A stretch of 64,000 bases of DNA from Gyrodactylus bullatarudis (Eukaryota > Platyhelminthes > Monogenea > Gyrodactylidea > Gyrodactylidae). The stretch is from contig SSNU01000110.1 of the NCBI GenBank assembly GCA_012064415.1, forward strand, positions 310,001-374,000, given 5' to 3'. Positions 21,226 to 32,800 of the stretch are shown one piece after another; the first letter of the stretch is position 1, and every line of letters starts with the position of its first letter. Position numbers and translations under genes: made by a program. Under the pieces are notes generated by a model that was not told the origin of the DNA, searched no databases, and saw only the letters and a list, made by a program, of their open reading frames with translations.

Positions 21226-21592
21226 ATTGATGGTTGTATTTAAAACCACAAGTCTATTCAAATTCCAGCTTAAAGATAAATTAGAACCATCTGAGCAATC
21301 AAATCTCATCTACATCTTTCAGGCTACATGTGGTGCCAAATACATAGGAAGAACCCAAAGACTGTTAGGATAAAAGAACACCTCAACAGAAAGAGTTCCT
21401 CAATAAAGAAGCACTTAGAGCAATGTGGTTGTCAAGCAAGTGAAGAGAATTTCAAAATTTTATTCAAATGTCCCAACGATAAACTTATAGACCTCAAAAT
21501 CCGAGAGAAGTTTCTAATCATGAATGAAGATCCTAACCTATGTATTCAGAAGAACCATTTACATAATTTGCAGTTACCTTGGCCCAATTGAT
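21226..21592 (+). pseudogene. Second PLE family: GIY-YIG C-terminus
   Basis: The translation is divergent from the main PLE family but equivalent: VVFKTTSLFKFQLKDKLEPS, then LIYIFQATCGAKYIGRTQRL (GIY-YIG), a frameshift near 21335-21350, RIKEHLNRKSSSIKKHLEQC, FKILFKCPNDKL and IREKFLIMNEDPNLCIQKNH, ending QLPWPN. It follows the other family without a gap. Confidence 0.75.
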
Positions 21593-21646
21593 TTTTAATT
21601 TTTTCTTTTCTACACTCATTAATAGAGAACTCTACAAATTTCGAAA

Positions 21647-21952
21647 ATGGCCAAGACCCCTGCCCTCAAAGCTCTTCTTTTCAAGTTTTATGCCAGATCT
21701 GTGGTTGAATACTGCTCTCCAATCTGGAACCCTTCGTCGATTAGTTCAACTTTCAATCTTGAGATGGTCCAGAAAAGATTTTCGAAATATTTTCGTCATT
21801 GTCATCCAAATTCAGCCCTCAGAGTTGATTTATTACGTCACAGACGCCTTGCTAGGTCTATAATTCTGTGTGATAAAAGACTCGAAACCTTATGGAATAA
21901 AGCTCAGTCAAACCCACGAACCGAAACAGACCGAAGCGCATTGAGCCTGTAA
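21647..21952 (+). pseudogene. LINE C-terminal fragment, different family
   Basis: The open frame reads KALLFKFYARSVVEYCSPIW then NPSS, ending in a segment with KRFSKYF. This is the post-RT block (RSxxEYCSPxWNP) of non-LTR retrotransposons, unlike the PLWLRR-type LINEs elsewhere in the window. No RT remains. Confidence 0.6.
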
Positions 21953-22065
21953 ATGTTATAAAGATGAAAAACATTCATTTATTAGAAAGAACTCCATCAT
22001 TCTTTAACGAGTACTCCATGAACCACAGTAAATTTGTAGGTATATAAGAAAAGGTAATTTTATTA

Positions 22066-22101
22066 ACTAAATGTACATTTCTTTATGGTTCATCAGTAGT
22101 G
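22066..22101 (-). ncRNA. Hammerhead-like motif in PLE tail
   Basis: On the minus strand, CTGATGA (22090-22096), GAAA (22078-22081), palindromic TGTACA and stem I ACTA (before the core) pairing with TAGT (after it). Compared with the 8.47-kb and 24.84-kb copies, the second stem-I pair changes T-A / C-G / mismatch, partly compensatory. Confidence 0.5.
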
Positions 22102-23965
22102 ACACATAAATAATGATAAAAAATAAGAATTCATTGAAAATAATATTTTACAAATTTTGAAAGAACTATAGTAAAAGTTGAAAATTAGATTATAAAAAAA
22201 AACACCAAAACTCTCCAATAAATAGCAACAGTGGAGAGAAATGTGAAAAAGCTCACATAGGCCAGGGTAATTGAAGGTTATAAGAATAGTTTTTTTGAAC
22301 ACACAGATTTGGCTTAAAGTGATTGATGAAGAATTTCTCCTACCCACAAATCCGTGCTGTCATCCCCCGCATTTTTATACAAAATTGAGAAATTAGAAAT
22401 CTAAGCCTCATGATTTTCCTGTTTGATGTGTCTTGTCACCGATGTATCCTTCTTTAGATGATCATTTCACCTAATTGACAATTTCCTAATAGTACGTCCT
22501 ATATAAGAAGCTCCACAGTCACATTGGAATTTGTAAATTAAAAGAGTCTTTTCTTCAGGTTTTAGTATATCCTTATGAATCAAACTGAATAATCTTTTTG
22601 TTTTAAATACAATTTTCAATTGTATATTATCAAAATGTTGATCGATAAGATTAACCAGTCGTCTCCTTACATCATTACTGAAGCCATCACCTTTAAAATT
22701 AAGTTTCATCAAGATAGTTGTCTTTTCTCCTTCATCTCTGTCGACCATTTCATCTACATCATCAGACATATTGATGAATTTGTCAAAAAATCTGTTGGGA
22801 TAACCATTTTCATTTAAACATAATTTTGACTCTTCTATTTCTTTTGGCCATTCCTCTGGACTAGCAATTCTTCTTATCCTCTTTCCTAGACCAATTACTA
22901 AGCCAACCTTATGAGATAAAGGACTGAAACTGGCATAATGAAGATATTTTCCATTATCAGTCTTCTTCTTGTAGACATTTCTTAGTATTGACCCATCCTC
23001 CTTCCTAGTTAGTTTGACATCTAAGAAACTCAAACTCTCATTAGACTCTTTTTCCATAGTAAATTTAATATTAGGATGAAACGAATTCATCTTTAAGAAA
23101 AAATCGTCTACTGAAACATTTGGCTTCATCAAAATAAAAGTGTCATCAACATATCTGATGTATAAATCAGTGAAAGTATTGATAGTATCAGACATTTTAT
23201 TTAATTCTAACCAACCTAGGAAGATATCTGCTAAAAGAGGACTCAGAGGTGATCCCATAGCTATACCATCTTTTTGAATAAACACCTTGTTTTGAAAAGA
23301 CAAAGGAACATTAGTACAGCAAATCCTAACAAGATCTGCTATCTCATTACTCTGTAGTTCAAAACCATCATGTTCATCAATAAAAGATTTAATAACATCA
23401 AGGGTCTCCTCAATAGGAACATTAGGAAACAAAGAACTAACATCTAATGAAACCATTTCGTTTAAACCAATATTTAAATCCTTAACCTTATCGACAAAAG
23501 AAAAAGTATCTTTAACAACATATTTAGCATAATAAGAATGTATTGGTTTCAATACGTCGATTAACCACTTGGCTAAATTATGTTGTGGACATGACGACAT
23601 ATCCAAGATCGGCCGGATAGGAAAAACCTCAGGAATGATATTATCTACTATCTTATGTGTCTTAGGATGTAGATATAATCTAGACATCCTCGTATGTTTC
23701 CTAGCTATAAAACTTCTGGTTTTATCAGAAATTAAATTCCTATCAAACAAACCCTTTGCTATCTTATACATGGAACGTTCCATGGATTCCATTTCCTTAT
23801 AATAAGTTGATCTATCTTGCCCTGTGTTAATAAATTTACTTTCATCAGAAAGAAAATCTAAACCTGCTCTATAATAATCCTCCTTATACATTATAACTAT
23901 CCCTTTACCCTTATCAGTAAATTTGATAAAAGATCTATTTTGAATTTTGTTAAAAACTTCTGATA
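22070..23965 (-). mobile_element. PLE with long RT open frame, 5'-truncated
   Basis: One frame of 474 codons (23891-22467, continuing upstream to about 23960) covers most of the [10 protein letters not shown], a [20 protein letters not shown] segment, [49 protein letters not shown] and LSFLDVKL, then the linker and [18 protein letters not shown] (after KLSIR) and a TAG (EA*ISN) interrupt the GIY-YIG end. The same stops occur in the copy at 24421, and the TAG also at 24959. About 30 residues before DKGKG are missing relative to the 37-kb copy. The conserved tail ends at 22070. Confidence 0.85.
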
Positions 23966-24004
23966 TTTTGATATATTTAGATATTTTGTGCCAAATATAT
24001 TTAT

Positions 24005-24200
24005 TCTATTCTATTCTAATTTTTTCTTTTCTACACCCATTAATAGAGAAGTTTTTTTGGTTTTTCATCAATTGTAAGTGTTTCAAGAATTTCACAATTT
24101 CATTAACATAAATTTCCTTAAACAAATATTTATAATCATTTAATTGAACCAGGATTAGAGATTGAAAAGACCTGGCAAAATATTTATTTCTCTAAATTAA
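24005..24200 (+). repeat. PLE scraps: tail of family 2 and a 5' terminal-repeat relic
   Basis: 24010-24050 matches the tail of the second PLE family (21595-21630, 'tttcttttctacac.cattaa'). 24160-24195 contains 'gaaccagga', then 'agacctggcaaaatat'. This is a decayed version of the motif at 28725-28775 and 27640-27700 (read on the opposite strand there). Confidence 0.45.
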
Positions 24201-24420
24201 AAAATTCTTTTTATACTAACGGTGATGAATAACTGTATGGGAATTTCGGACGTATATGTAAGTATACGTGAATATTTAATACAAAATAAATTTTTTTGAT
24301 TTTAGTGAAAAATAATAATTATTTTCTCCAATCATCTTATGAAAATTTACTTGATTTACCTTTTTTAGATGAATTTCGTATAGTTCAGTTTTCAATTTCT
24401 TAAAATTTCAATAGAATATA

Positions 24421-24885
24421 AAACAAATTCCGATGCGACTGTGGAGCTTCTTATATAGGACGTACGATTAGGAAATTGTCAACTAGGTGAAATGATCATC
24501 TAAAGAAGGATACATCGGTGACAAGACACATCAAACAGGAAAATCATGAGGCTTAGATTTCTAATTTCTCAATTTTGTATAAAAATGCGGGGGATGACAG
24601 CACGGATTTGTGGGTGAAGGAGAAATTCTTCATCAATCACTTTAAACCAAACCTGTGTCTTCAGAAAAATTACTCTTATAATCTTAAACTACCTATGTGA
24701 ACTTTTTCACATTTCTCTTCACTGTTGCTATTTATTGAAGAGTTTTAGTGTTTTTTCAGCTCACATTATATTCTTATATTTTTCAACTTTTACTATACTT
24801 AAATTTTTAAACTTTTATCATTATTTATGTGTCACAACTGATGAACCATAAAGAAATGTACATTTGGTGAATAAAACTTTTTCTT
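24421..24885 (+). mobile_element. PLE 3' fragment, inverted near-copy of 22070-22530
   Basis: The translation reads [52 protein letters not shown] and [16 protein letters not shown]. It is very similar to the end of the minus-strand PLE just to the left and shares both of its stop codons. Together they form an inverted repeat of about 460 bp. Confidence 0.8.
24832..24870 (+). ncRNA. Hammerhead-like motif in PLE tail
   Basis: CTGATGA (24838-24844), GAAA (24853-24856), palindromic TGTACAT and stem I of TCACAA against TTGGTGA (5 of 6 pairs). Stem II (ACCATAAA) is weak. Same position in the element as the motifs at 8467 and 22066. Confidence 0.45.
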
Positions 24886-24958
24886 CCATAACTACAATAT
24901 GATTTTAAGCGGATTTTCGGACGTTTTTGATAAATTACGTGAATCATATCAACGCCAA

Positions 24959-25224
24959 TATAATGTGAGCTGATAAAAACACCAAAACTCTTCAATAAAT
25001 AGCAACAGTGAAGAGAAATGTGAAAAAGTTCACATAGGTAGTTTAAGATTATAAGAGTAATTTTTCTGAAGACACAGGTTTGGTTTAAAGTGATTGATGA
25101 AGAATTTCTCCTTCACCCACAAATCCGTGCTGTCATCCCCCGCATTTTTATACAAAATTGAGAAATTAGAAATCTAAGCCTCATGATTTTCCTGTTTGAT
25201 TATATTCTTACATTTTCAACTTTT
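24959..25224 (-). mobile_element. Inverted PLE 3' fragment between long direct repeats
   Basis: It is the inverse of 24533-24770 (same TAG and same 3' tail segment). It is bounded by a perfect 27-bp direct repeat (24932-24958 and 25225-25251, beginning AAATTACGTGAATC), which looks like a target-site duplication made when this fragment inserted. Confidence 0.75.
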
Positions 25225-25559
25225 AAATTACGTGAATCATATCAACGCCAAGAATATTGTAAATTTTCAAATCGTCTGCGTATGTACGATAGATTCATTC
25301 ATCAAATGAAAATATCTTCAAATCTTTTTCGTACATGATTATGAGCTTTATATCTTGAGAGATGTAAGAAACTCTTCCATCGGCATAAACTGTTTGGAGA
25401 ATAAGATCGAAAGAATCATCTATCAGAAATTTTGAAGGCCAGAGCCGACGGGCGCCACTTGATATGGTTAGATAAGACTTATTTTAATCTATTTTGTAAA
25501 CGAAAAGTAGGTTTTCCCCTTATTGGAACAAGAGAGAATGGGGTAAACACAAATACTAA

Positions 25560-26093
25560 AAGAAAATAAATAAGAAGAGATAGATCTTCATACTATAAAG
25601 AAATAGAATCCATGGAACGTTCCATGTATAGAACTTTTAAGGGGTTATTTGATAGAGATATAATTTCTGATAGAACTTTCTATAGCAAAAAGACATACTA
25701 GGATGTTTTGATTAAACTTACATTCTAAGACACATAAAATAGTTGAGGGAGATGTTCCTGAAATTTTCCCGATTCGACCGATATTGGATATGTCGTCATG
25801 TCCACAACATAATTTAGCTAAATGGTTGATAGATATGTTGAAACTAATACATGAACATTATTCTAAATACGTTGTAAGAGATACATTTTCGTTTGTTGAA
25901 AAACATAAGTTCAAATGAGATGATATCATTAGATGTTAGTTCTTTATTTCCTAATGTGCCTATAGAGGAAACTCTTACTATTATCAGTTCTTTTATTGAT
26001 AAACATGATGGTTTTGAAATACAGAGTAAGGAAATAACAGAACTTAGGATTTGTTGTACAAATGTTCTTTTATCTTTTCAAAACAAAGTGTAA
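25560..26093 (+). pseudogene. PLE RT N-terminal fragment
   Basis: Reads [20 protein letters not shown], broken frames with the [17 protein letters not shown] region (25785-25830), then [18 protein letters not shown] and RICCTNVLLSFQNKV, ending abruptly at 26091. Frameshifts and stops; inactive. Confidence 0.75.
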
Positions 26094-27639
26094 TAACTTG
26101 ATTTGATTTTTCCCGCACAGTTATATACATTTATACACCAATCGACTAAGAATTTTCTATCTAATGATAACGGGTTGTTAATTAAATAATTTCACAAGCC
26201 TGAATCAATGTATAGAAATCCTACACATTTTTAATCAAATAACAATTCTTCTCTAGAGTTAAATTTTATAATGTCTTAGCAAGCTATCTCCCTGGTAGGT
26301 TGATATCATTAATTCTTGATCTATTATTATCAAAGCTTGAAGAACGATAGATAGGTACAATGAAGATCCTAGGTATCCTTAGAGATGGTTCTTGCGAAGA
26401 AGAAGAATTTTTATGATATAATTAGGTGATCAAACAATCACAAAAAATCATAATAAAAAAGTTCACTAGTAAGAAGTCTTTTGCTGTTGAAGGCCTAAAA
26501 TTGAAATTTCGGCTATATTTTTTCACCACTTAAAAAAAATTCTTGAACATAACTCGTTACATCTTACACTATTGAATGATTTGTAAGGCTAAGCATTTTG
26601 TAGTTTCTAGGGCCTTAGAAAAATGCCAGCTATTTTAACCAGCTATTCCCTCTGTTCTGAAAACCATTTAAGACAAGTTTGAGAGATGATTTCATTCATT
26701 AAAATAACAATCTTATAAGCTCTAAAATAACCATAAAGATAATAATTTTGATATTAAATCGATTTTTTAATTTAATTTCGACACTAATTCATTTTTCATA
26801 TCTATATTCGGTTTACTTGTAAGTAGTTTACTTGAGACATGGTAAATACGTTGAAATCAAAAAATATCTTTTTTCTAAGATTAAAAAAAAATAATTCTTA
26901 TTTTTAGTGTTCTAGTAAGTTTTTAAAAAATGAATTCCTGAAATCTACTCCTTATGATCAGGGGTTTTCCTCGAAATCTCTTCAATAAATTTCATAAAGA
27001 AAATAATAATATTGTATTCAATATTTTTATACTTTTTCAGTTTTTAATGTGACAAAAAATATATCAATCTTGCCAATTGCAATTACGGCAAGAATTACGG
27101 TAAAAAGATTTCTTGGTCAATAATTTAGTCCTTCTTCTTGTCTTTAATCTGGCAATGTTCATATCCTTCTTTTGCAAGATTGACTGGCATTTAATAACAA
27201 CAATGAATGATGAAATGAATTGTAATTGTTTTATCAATTTAAAATCATTTTTGTAATACTTTTTATACAGCAATTAAAACATTTTTCTCTCATTAGATGG
27301 CTTGTTGTTCTCCATTTATTATTTAGGAAGCATTGACTTTCATAGTTTTTGTTGCCTTTGCCGTTTCTACGTTGAGAAGACATTCCACTGACTGGCTTCT
27401 GGATAGACTATCATTACTCTCGATACTAAGTAAATATAGAATAATTAATTTAATATAGATCAAACGAACTTGAATCTGATTGGTTAGTCTATTTACGTTC
27501 TAAGAATTTTATTTACGTTCTCTTGAATGAATCAAGTTTTCTAATTCTGAATTAGATAATATGCAATGAATATTGTTCATTTTAATGAAAATTCACGATT
27601 ATAAGAATAATTGGTTATTTTATAAAAAGAATTTTATAA
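26094..27639. other. No gene seen
   Basis: AT-rich spacer. Minus-strand frames around 27064-27410 (basic, Cys/Lys-containing) show no recognisable family or splice context. Confidence 0.4.
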
Positions 27640-27720
27640 GAGAAATATATATATTTCGCCAGGTCTTATCAGTCTGTAATTCATCCAATTGATGAAAAAT
27701 CAAAAAACTTCTTCATTCTT
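27640..27720 (-). repeat. PLE terminal-repeat relic with hammerhead-like core
   Basis: The minus strand reads CTGATAAG-ACCTGGC-GAAAT followed by the palindrome ATATATAT and TTTCTC. This is the same order as at 28725-28775. The conserved CTGANGA core has one change (G to A). An adjoining 'ttgatgaaaaatcaaaaaac' is shared, in reverse, with 24060-24085. Confidence 0.45.
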
Positions 27721-28204
27721 GATTTGTTTAAGTATAGAGAAGAAAAATTTAAAAAATCTATTGGGCCAAGTCAATTCAACTGCAAGTCATGAATGCATAG
27801 GTTTGGATTCTTTCTCATTATGAAGAACTTTTCTCTTATTTTAAGTTCTGTTAGGTTGTCGTTTGGGCATTTGAATAAGATTTTGAAAATTTCTTCATTT
27901 GTAATAAGAATAATTATTCTAACGAGATACGATGAAACGAATTTTGTCTTATAGCAAGAAGAAATAAAAATCTTCAGCGCTTTGATTCAGTGGTAAAGCA
28001 AATGGACGAAATCTCCCAACATAAAAACTCATGATAAGGCATGTTTTTCATGGGAAAAAATATGTAAATTTTTCCTTTGTAGATATCTCTAGTAATAATT
28101 GTTATCTAATCTGAACGATGAAGGGAATAAAATATTTTTATTAGATAGAAATATACGTACATTTTCATATACGTCCGAATGACTGAAAAAATTGATCAAT
28201 TAAA

Positions 28205-28453
28205 AAAGTAGTTGAATCTACGCCTCCCCTAAATGATCTCCAGTCTTCGGCCCCAGTAACAAGTACAATTGAGATTGAAAGTGAAAATTCAGACAAGTCA
28301 ACGGTAGTTGATAATCTAATTAAATCTCAACCTGTAATTAGCAGTATTCAAAGCAAAAAGAAGGCTGCACCTGCGATTATCAAAAGAGGTAGAAAACGTA
28401 AAAGTCTAAGTGGGCAACCAACGATGGACAGATACGTGAGGAGGAAACAATGA
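28205..28453 (+). pseudogene. C-terminus of an unidentified protein with NLS and PIP-box-like tail
   Basis: An open frame with no start of its own reads Ser/Thr-rich sequence, then KKKAAPAIIKRGRKRK (nuclear-localisation-like). It ends GQPTMDRYVRRKQ at a TGA (28451-28453). QPTMDRYV fits the PCNA-interacting pattern Q-x-x-hydrophobic-x-x-aromatic, and basic residues follow. The 5' part is missing. A CCAAT/TATA-like stretch and a hammerhead-like core follow within 140 bp. The link to PLEs is suggested only by position. Confidence 0.4.
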
Positions 28454-28544
28454 TCGTGGATACTAGCAACCAACCCTCCCCTGTTGTACTCGGGAATGAT
28501 AGAACCAATCAGAGGATATTATTGTACATTTTATTTATTATATA

Positions 28545-28600
28545 TATCTAGCCGGTGTAATAGTCTGACGAGATCCGGTGAAATATAAGCTTTATTACTA
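28545..28600 (+). ncRNA. Hammerhead-like core
   Basis: CTGACGAG-ATCCGGT-GAAAT at 28571-28591. Upstream TATAT before a UC can pair with ATATA after GAA (5 bp), giving a possible type III stem III, but stem I is poor. A related degenerate sequence (AATAGTCTGATCAG) is at 44180-44195. Confidence 0.3.
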
Positions 28601-28724
28601 AATATCCACTTGACTTCCAAATCCTCTAAATGAGTCTCTCATTTGAAACTAAAAATATTTTCGAAGAAGCTCGGCAGTTCTTTCCCAACAATTAAAATTA
28701 TAACAAAAAAAATATTTTCAAAGA

Positions 28725-28775
28725 GATATGTACATTTCACCAGGTCTCGTCAGCCTCAATTCCTGGTTCAATATT
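28725..28775 (-). ncRNA. Hammerhead-like motif in PLE terminal repeat
   Basis: The minus strand reads GAGG-CTGACGAG-ACCTGGT-GAAAT-GTACATATCTC. Stem I GAGG/TCTC gives 4 bp with one wobble. Stem III is the palindrome ATGTACAT. Stem II is only 2-3 bp. PLE hammerheads are typically this minimal and may act as dimers. Structural inference only. Confidence 0.45.
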
Positions 28776-28807
28776 ATTGAAAATTGTAAAAGATTGAAAA
28801 GATACTG

Positions 28808-29460
28808 TTAAGTTTGATTCATTAGGATTTGCTGAAGCCTGAAGAGAAGAACCTATTAATTTATAAATTCCAGTGTAATTGTGGTGCTTCGTACATAGGA
28901 AGCAAATTGTCTAAAAGATCAAATGATCATCTTAACATAAGGATACTAGGGTTACTAGACATCTGTTGTGGTTAAGTAAAAGTATTACTTATTAAGTAAC
29001 AACACACGTTATATAAGAAGTAGGTAATTCGTATATTTACAGCATTTAAAGCAAAAATCTCTATGAGAACGATTATAAGATAATATATGTTTATATCGGT
29101 TAAAATAGGTTTGTCTTCAATATGTATTATCAATCTCGTCGATCCTCAACAACAACTTAAGCAGGAAAACCACGAAGCTTCAATTTCAAATTTTTCCATG
29201 TTAAGGAGAAATTCTTCATTAACTTATACAAACCCAATCTATGTGTTCAGAAAAACTATTCCTATAATCTTCAACTACCTTGGCCTATGTGAGCTTTTTC
29301 ACTTTTCTGCTATTTATTGGAGAGTTTTGGTGTTTTTTCAGCTCACATTTTATTCTGTATCTTTTATTATTTCTTTGAAAATTCGTAAATTATTATATTC
29401 AATGATCTTTTAAAATTAAATCATTTTTAAAGTGACACTACTGATGATCCTTCAAGGCTC
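28808..29460 (+). mobile_element. PLE 3' fragment carrying a 191-bp insertion
   Basis: Reads [28 protein letters not shown] and SNDHLN, and is then interrupted at 28964-29154. It resumes with LKQENHEASISNFSML and the usual tail (TNPIYVF frame, CTGATGA at 29441-29447). The tail lacks the GAAA half of the motif. The arrestin 3' end begins 55 bp beyond it. Confidence 0.75.
28964..29154. repeat. Insertion in PLE, possibly solo LTR
   Basis: The insert begins TGTTGTGGTTAAG and ends ...CCTCAACAACA, an LTR-like TGTTG...CAACA pair. The interrupted PLE reads through it (gacatc | ttaag). No clear 5-bp target duplication is visible, so a solo LTR is only a suggestion. Confidence 0.35.
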
Positions 29461-29514
29461 AATTGTAATCAAATCAACTGAATTTGATAGTAAAAAAACA
29501 ATAAAGAAAAGTGA

Positions 29515-29851
29515 TTACTCTTCATGAAACTCGTGGATTTGGCAATTCTCTTTGTCATCGTCTATTTTGACCTTGTTCATAAAGTCATGCATCCTCTCCA
29601 GGGTTGAATTGTCAATGTGATTGCTCAGATTGCTACAATTATCGGCAGACTCTTTGTCATTTGGATTGACTGTGAAGCTCTTGATTGGCATCGGATCTGT
29701 AAGATCGTTCTCTGAGCTTAAAGGATGACACAGAATGAATGGAAGATCGAGTTGAATTGGCCTGGCTGTGAGGCCAAAGCATAACTTTGCACTGACTACG
29801 TAGCGTATGATTATGCCAAGGGATTCGCTTGTAGCATTTTCATTCGGAAGT
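29515..29851 (-). CDS. Arrestin exon 8 (terminal)
   Basis: 337 nt from acceptor [23 protein letters not shown], then [13 protein letters not shown] matches the last C-domain strands. An acidic tail follows, with stop TAA at 29515-29517. Confidence 0.9.
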
Positions 29852-32800
29852 CTAAAAGATTTGTTGAGAGGATTTAAATTTATTAATAAATTTTGTATTT
29901 ATGAATATATTTTCAACCTGTTCCTAGTCCCTGTTTTTATGGAAACACATTTATATCTAAGTTATAAAATTTTGAGTGGATACCTTAGCATTTCGGTAAA
30001 TTTGACCCTTGATGTGAAATTTTTCAAACAGAGGAACGGAATATTTTCTCGAGCGATAATCTGAACTGAAAGAAAGCATGTTAGAATTCAAAATTTGCCA
30101 ATTTTTTACTGATTTTTCATTCTATGAGGGAAAAATGAACGTAACAATAACAATTTTTACATTCCTGTCAGTAAATAACTAACAGCTAATAACTACGAGT
30201 ATAGAATTGAATTGGCCAATAGAAATTAAGGAGTTTAATTAGTCTGATCACATGGTTAAACAATTCATATTCTATTGTGAAAACCTCTTAGTAGATTATA
30301 AATTTTAGTGTGAGAAGTCTCCACAATCACGATGGGCATTGACAAATCAGAATTCAACTTTATATTATACCAATAACATTTTTTCTATCATTTGAATATC
30401 TCACCGGCAGATATTCTCCTGAAATAAAGGACCCCTTTGAATGTGTTAAAACAATGTTTTTGAAGAAAAAAACAAATTCTGCATCAAAAAACAACAAGAT
30501 ATGAGTGAAGAGATAGTTTTTCTTTGAAGTGGAAACTCTTCCCTTGAGCAAACTCAATCATGAAAGTTCTAAGTAGAAAAAACAAGGAATTTAATGGAAA
30601 GAAAAATTTATTTTATTGTTAGAGAGTAAGAAAAATGAGAAATTCACGTGAATTTTTAAAAATTTAACCGAAAATCTACTTAATTTCTTTTGAATGTAGA
30701 CAATTGGAAATTAAATGATGATCGTTTAATTCAAGGATTTTTCAAGAGTGACAGATTTTCAAGAGATTTCGAGAAAGAATCGTGCTAATTTCCAAATTTG
30801 AGATAAAAATATTTTATTTTATTCTGTTAATCACAACAATTCGATTGATAGGTTTAAGGAGTAAAAAAGAGTCAATTTTAGGCTTCTTCTTAAATTTTAT
30901 TATTAAACTTATAAGTTATGAGCCGATTTGTGAAGAAAATTCCTGGAAATGCTTTTATGTGCATTTTATTTTATTCAAAAGCTCATGAGTTCATTGATGA
31001 AAATATCGTACAGTACTCCCTCTTTAATAATTGTATAAAAGTTATCACCCTAATTTCTACCCCTCAAAAATCTCTTTCGTTATCGTGACTACTTGTGAGC
31101 AGAAATATTTACCCAAAAATAGGCTATAAATTAATTTTTAACTAAATTGAAACCTTTCGAAACAGATTTTTCTGCTGATCATTTCTATACCATACTTAGT
31201 ATGGCTATTTCTAATAGAATTTGCAGAAAGCAACTTTAAAAAATCTTCTTGAAATTGAAAATCAGAATAAAAAATTGAGAAAATCTTTCTGACTATTTTT
31301 CTCACATGGGATAAACATTTTTCTCTGAACATCCTCACATCTGATATAGTGATTTTATTCACTCCCTCAAACTCAACTTAACTAAGATGGATTTTTGATA
31401 ATTATAATTATTATAATAAACAAGAACTATTTATAGTATCAATGAAATTTCTATTATTTCATTTACAATTTTCATTCAATCACTTAAGAATAAATTAAAT
31501 TTAGGTATTACTCTACAATTTTTCATTTAAAAATACAATAGATTTTCAATTAATAGATGAACAATTAACGAAAAAACAATGATTATTATTACTATCTATT
31601 ACTGTCTATTCTTGATTTGAACATGTGGCTTGTGACAGAACATTGAGAAGAAGCAATAAGCCAAGATTTATAATTCTATCTGAAGAATTAGTGTATTTTA
31701 ATGACTGTAATAATATTATTATGTAACTAATTGGTTCTTTGATCTTGAATTGATTTCAACAAGCCATTTAACTAATTAGCAATATTAACTCAATTAACTT
31801 GAGAATCTGAATCTCTTCAGAATAGATATTCAGAAACCTTGACAAAGATTGCAGCTACAGATAAGATTGAGATGAGGTGATACCTAAAAGAACGCTAAAA
31901 ATGAAAAGTGACGAGCGAGTATTCTGGAATCCCAATAAAACTACACGCCCAAATCATATCACAGAGGTCATATATGATCTATATATGTTGAAACCAACTT
32001 TTTCCAACGATTTTAAAACATTGTGAGAACCTTACGAATCTAAAATTAGTAATGTTCTACAAATGTCTTTACGAATTACTTTGCCTCAAAAACTACAGTC
32101 AATAACCAAGAGAGAAACAAGAATAGTGGAATGATATGGTGTATTCGAAGGTATAAGGCAATTTCATATCCTCACACACATCCATGTGTTTGACTCAGAA
32201 TCTTAACATTGAAGTATAGGAAGGAAGTATATTATAATTAAGTCGTATGCAATGTAAGATGCATTATTTCAAATATTGACAATTATGAACATTTATGAAC
32301 AGATTTACATTTTTTTCTTTTTTGATAAGATATCACAAGCTATCTAGAATTGCTATCATGCTAAAGTGTTGCTAGCAAGGCTCTCTTATGGCTTTATTAT
32401 AATAACTATTATTAAAGCTACTTGATAAAAAGTTGGGAATCTATGATTTTAACGAAAGCCTCGATTTTTTTTATCAAAAATTCGAATATGTTAAAGAGTT
32501 TTTGGAATCCTAACTCATGTTTCCCACTTTTACGATTTGACGAAAAATATTCAGAAAAAAAATTTCTAATGAAAAATATGGCAATTTTTCGAATTTCAAT
32601 TTGGCGCCAAAATCCCATTATTTCGAACTTGGAGCTGAAAGTTTTTATTGATTTCAAAGCGAGAGAGGGAAATTCGATAAAACCATGTTGCCATTTATCT
32701 GACAAGGGCTTAGCAAAAAAAATAACAATTAATTAGTGGAAAAATAGCAATCGATTTTGAATAGCGGAAAAATAGCAAAATTATTTTCGTGAGGAAATCT

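Noticed and set aside
22467..23891. Possible domesticated telomerase-like RT gene
   Set aside because: Motifs, GIY-YIG tail and repeat copies identify it as a PLE; the end is broken by stops.
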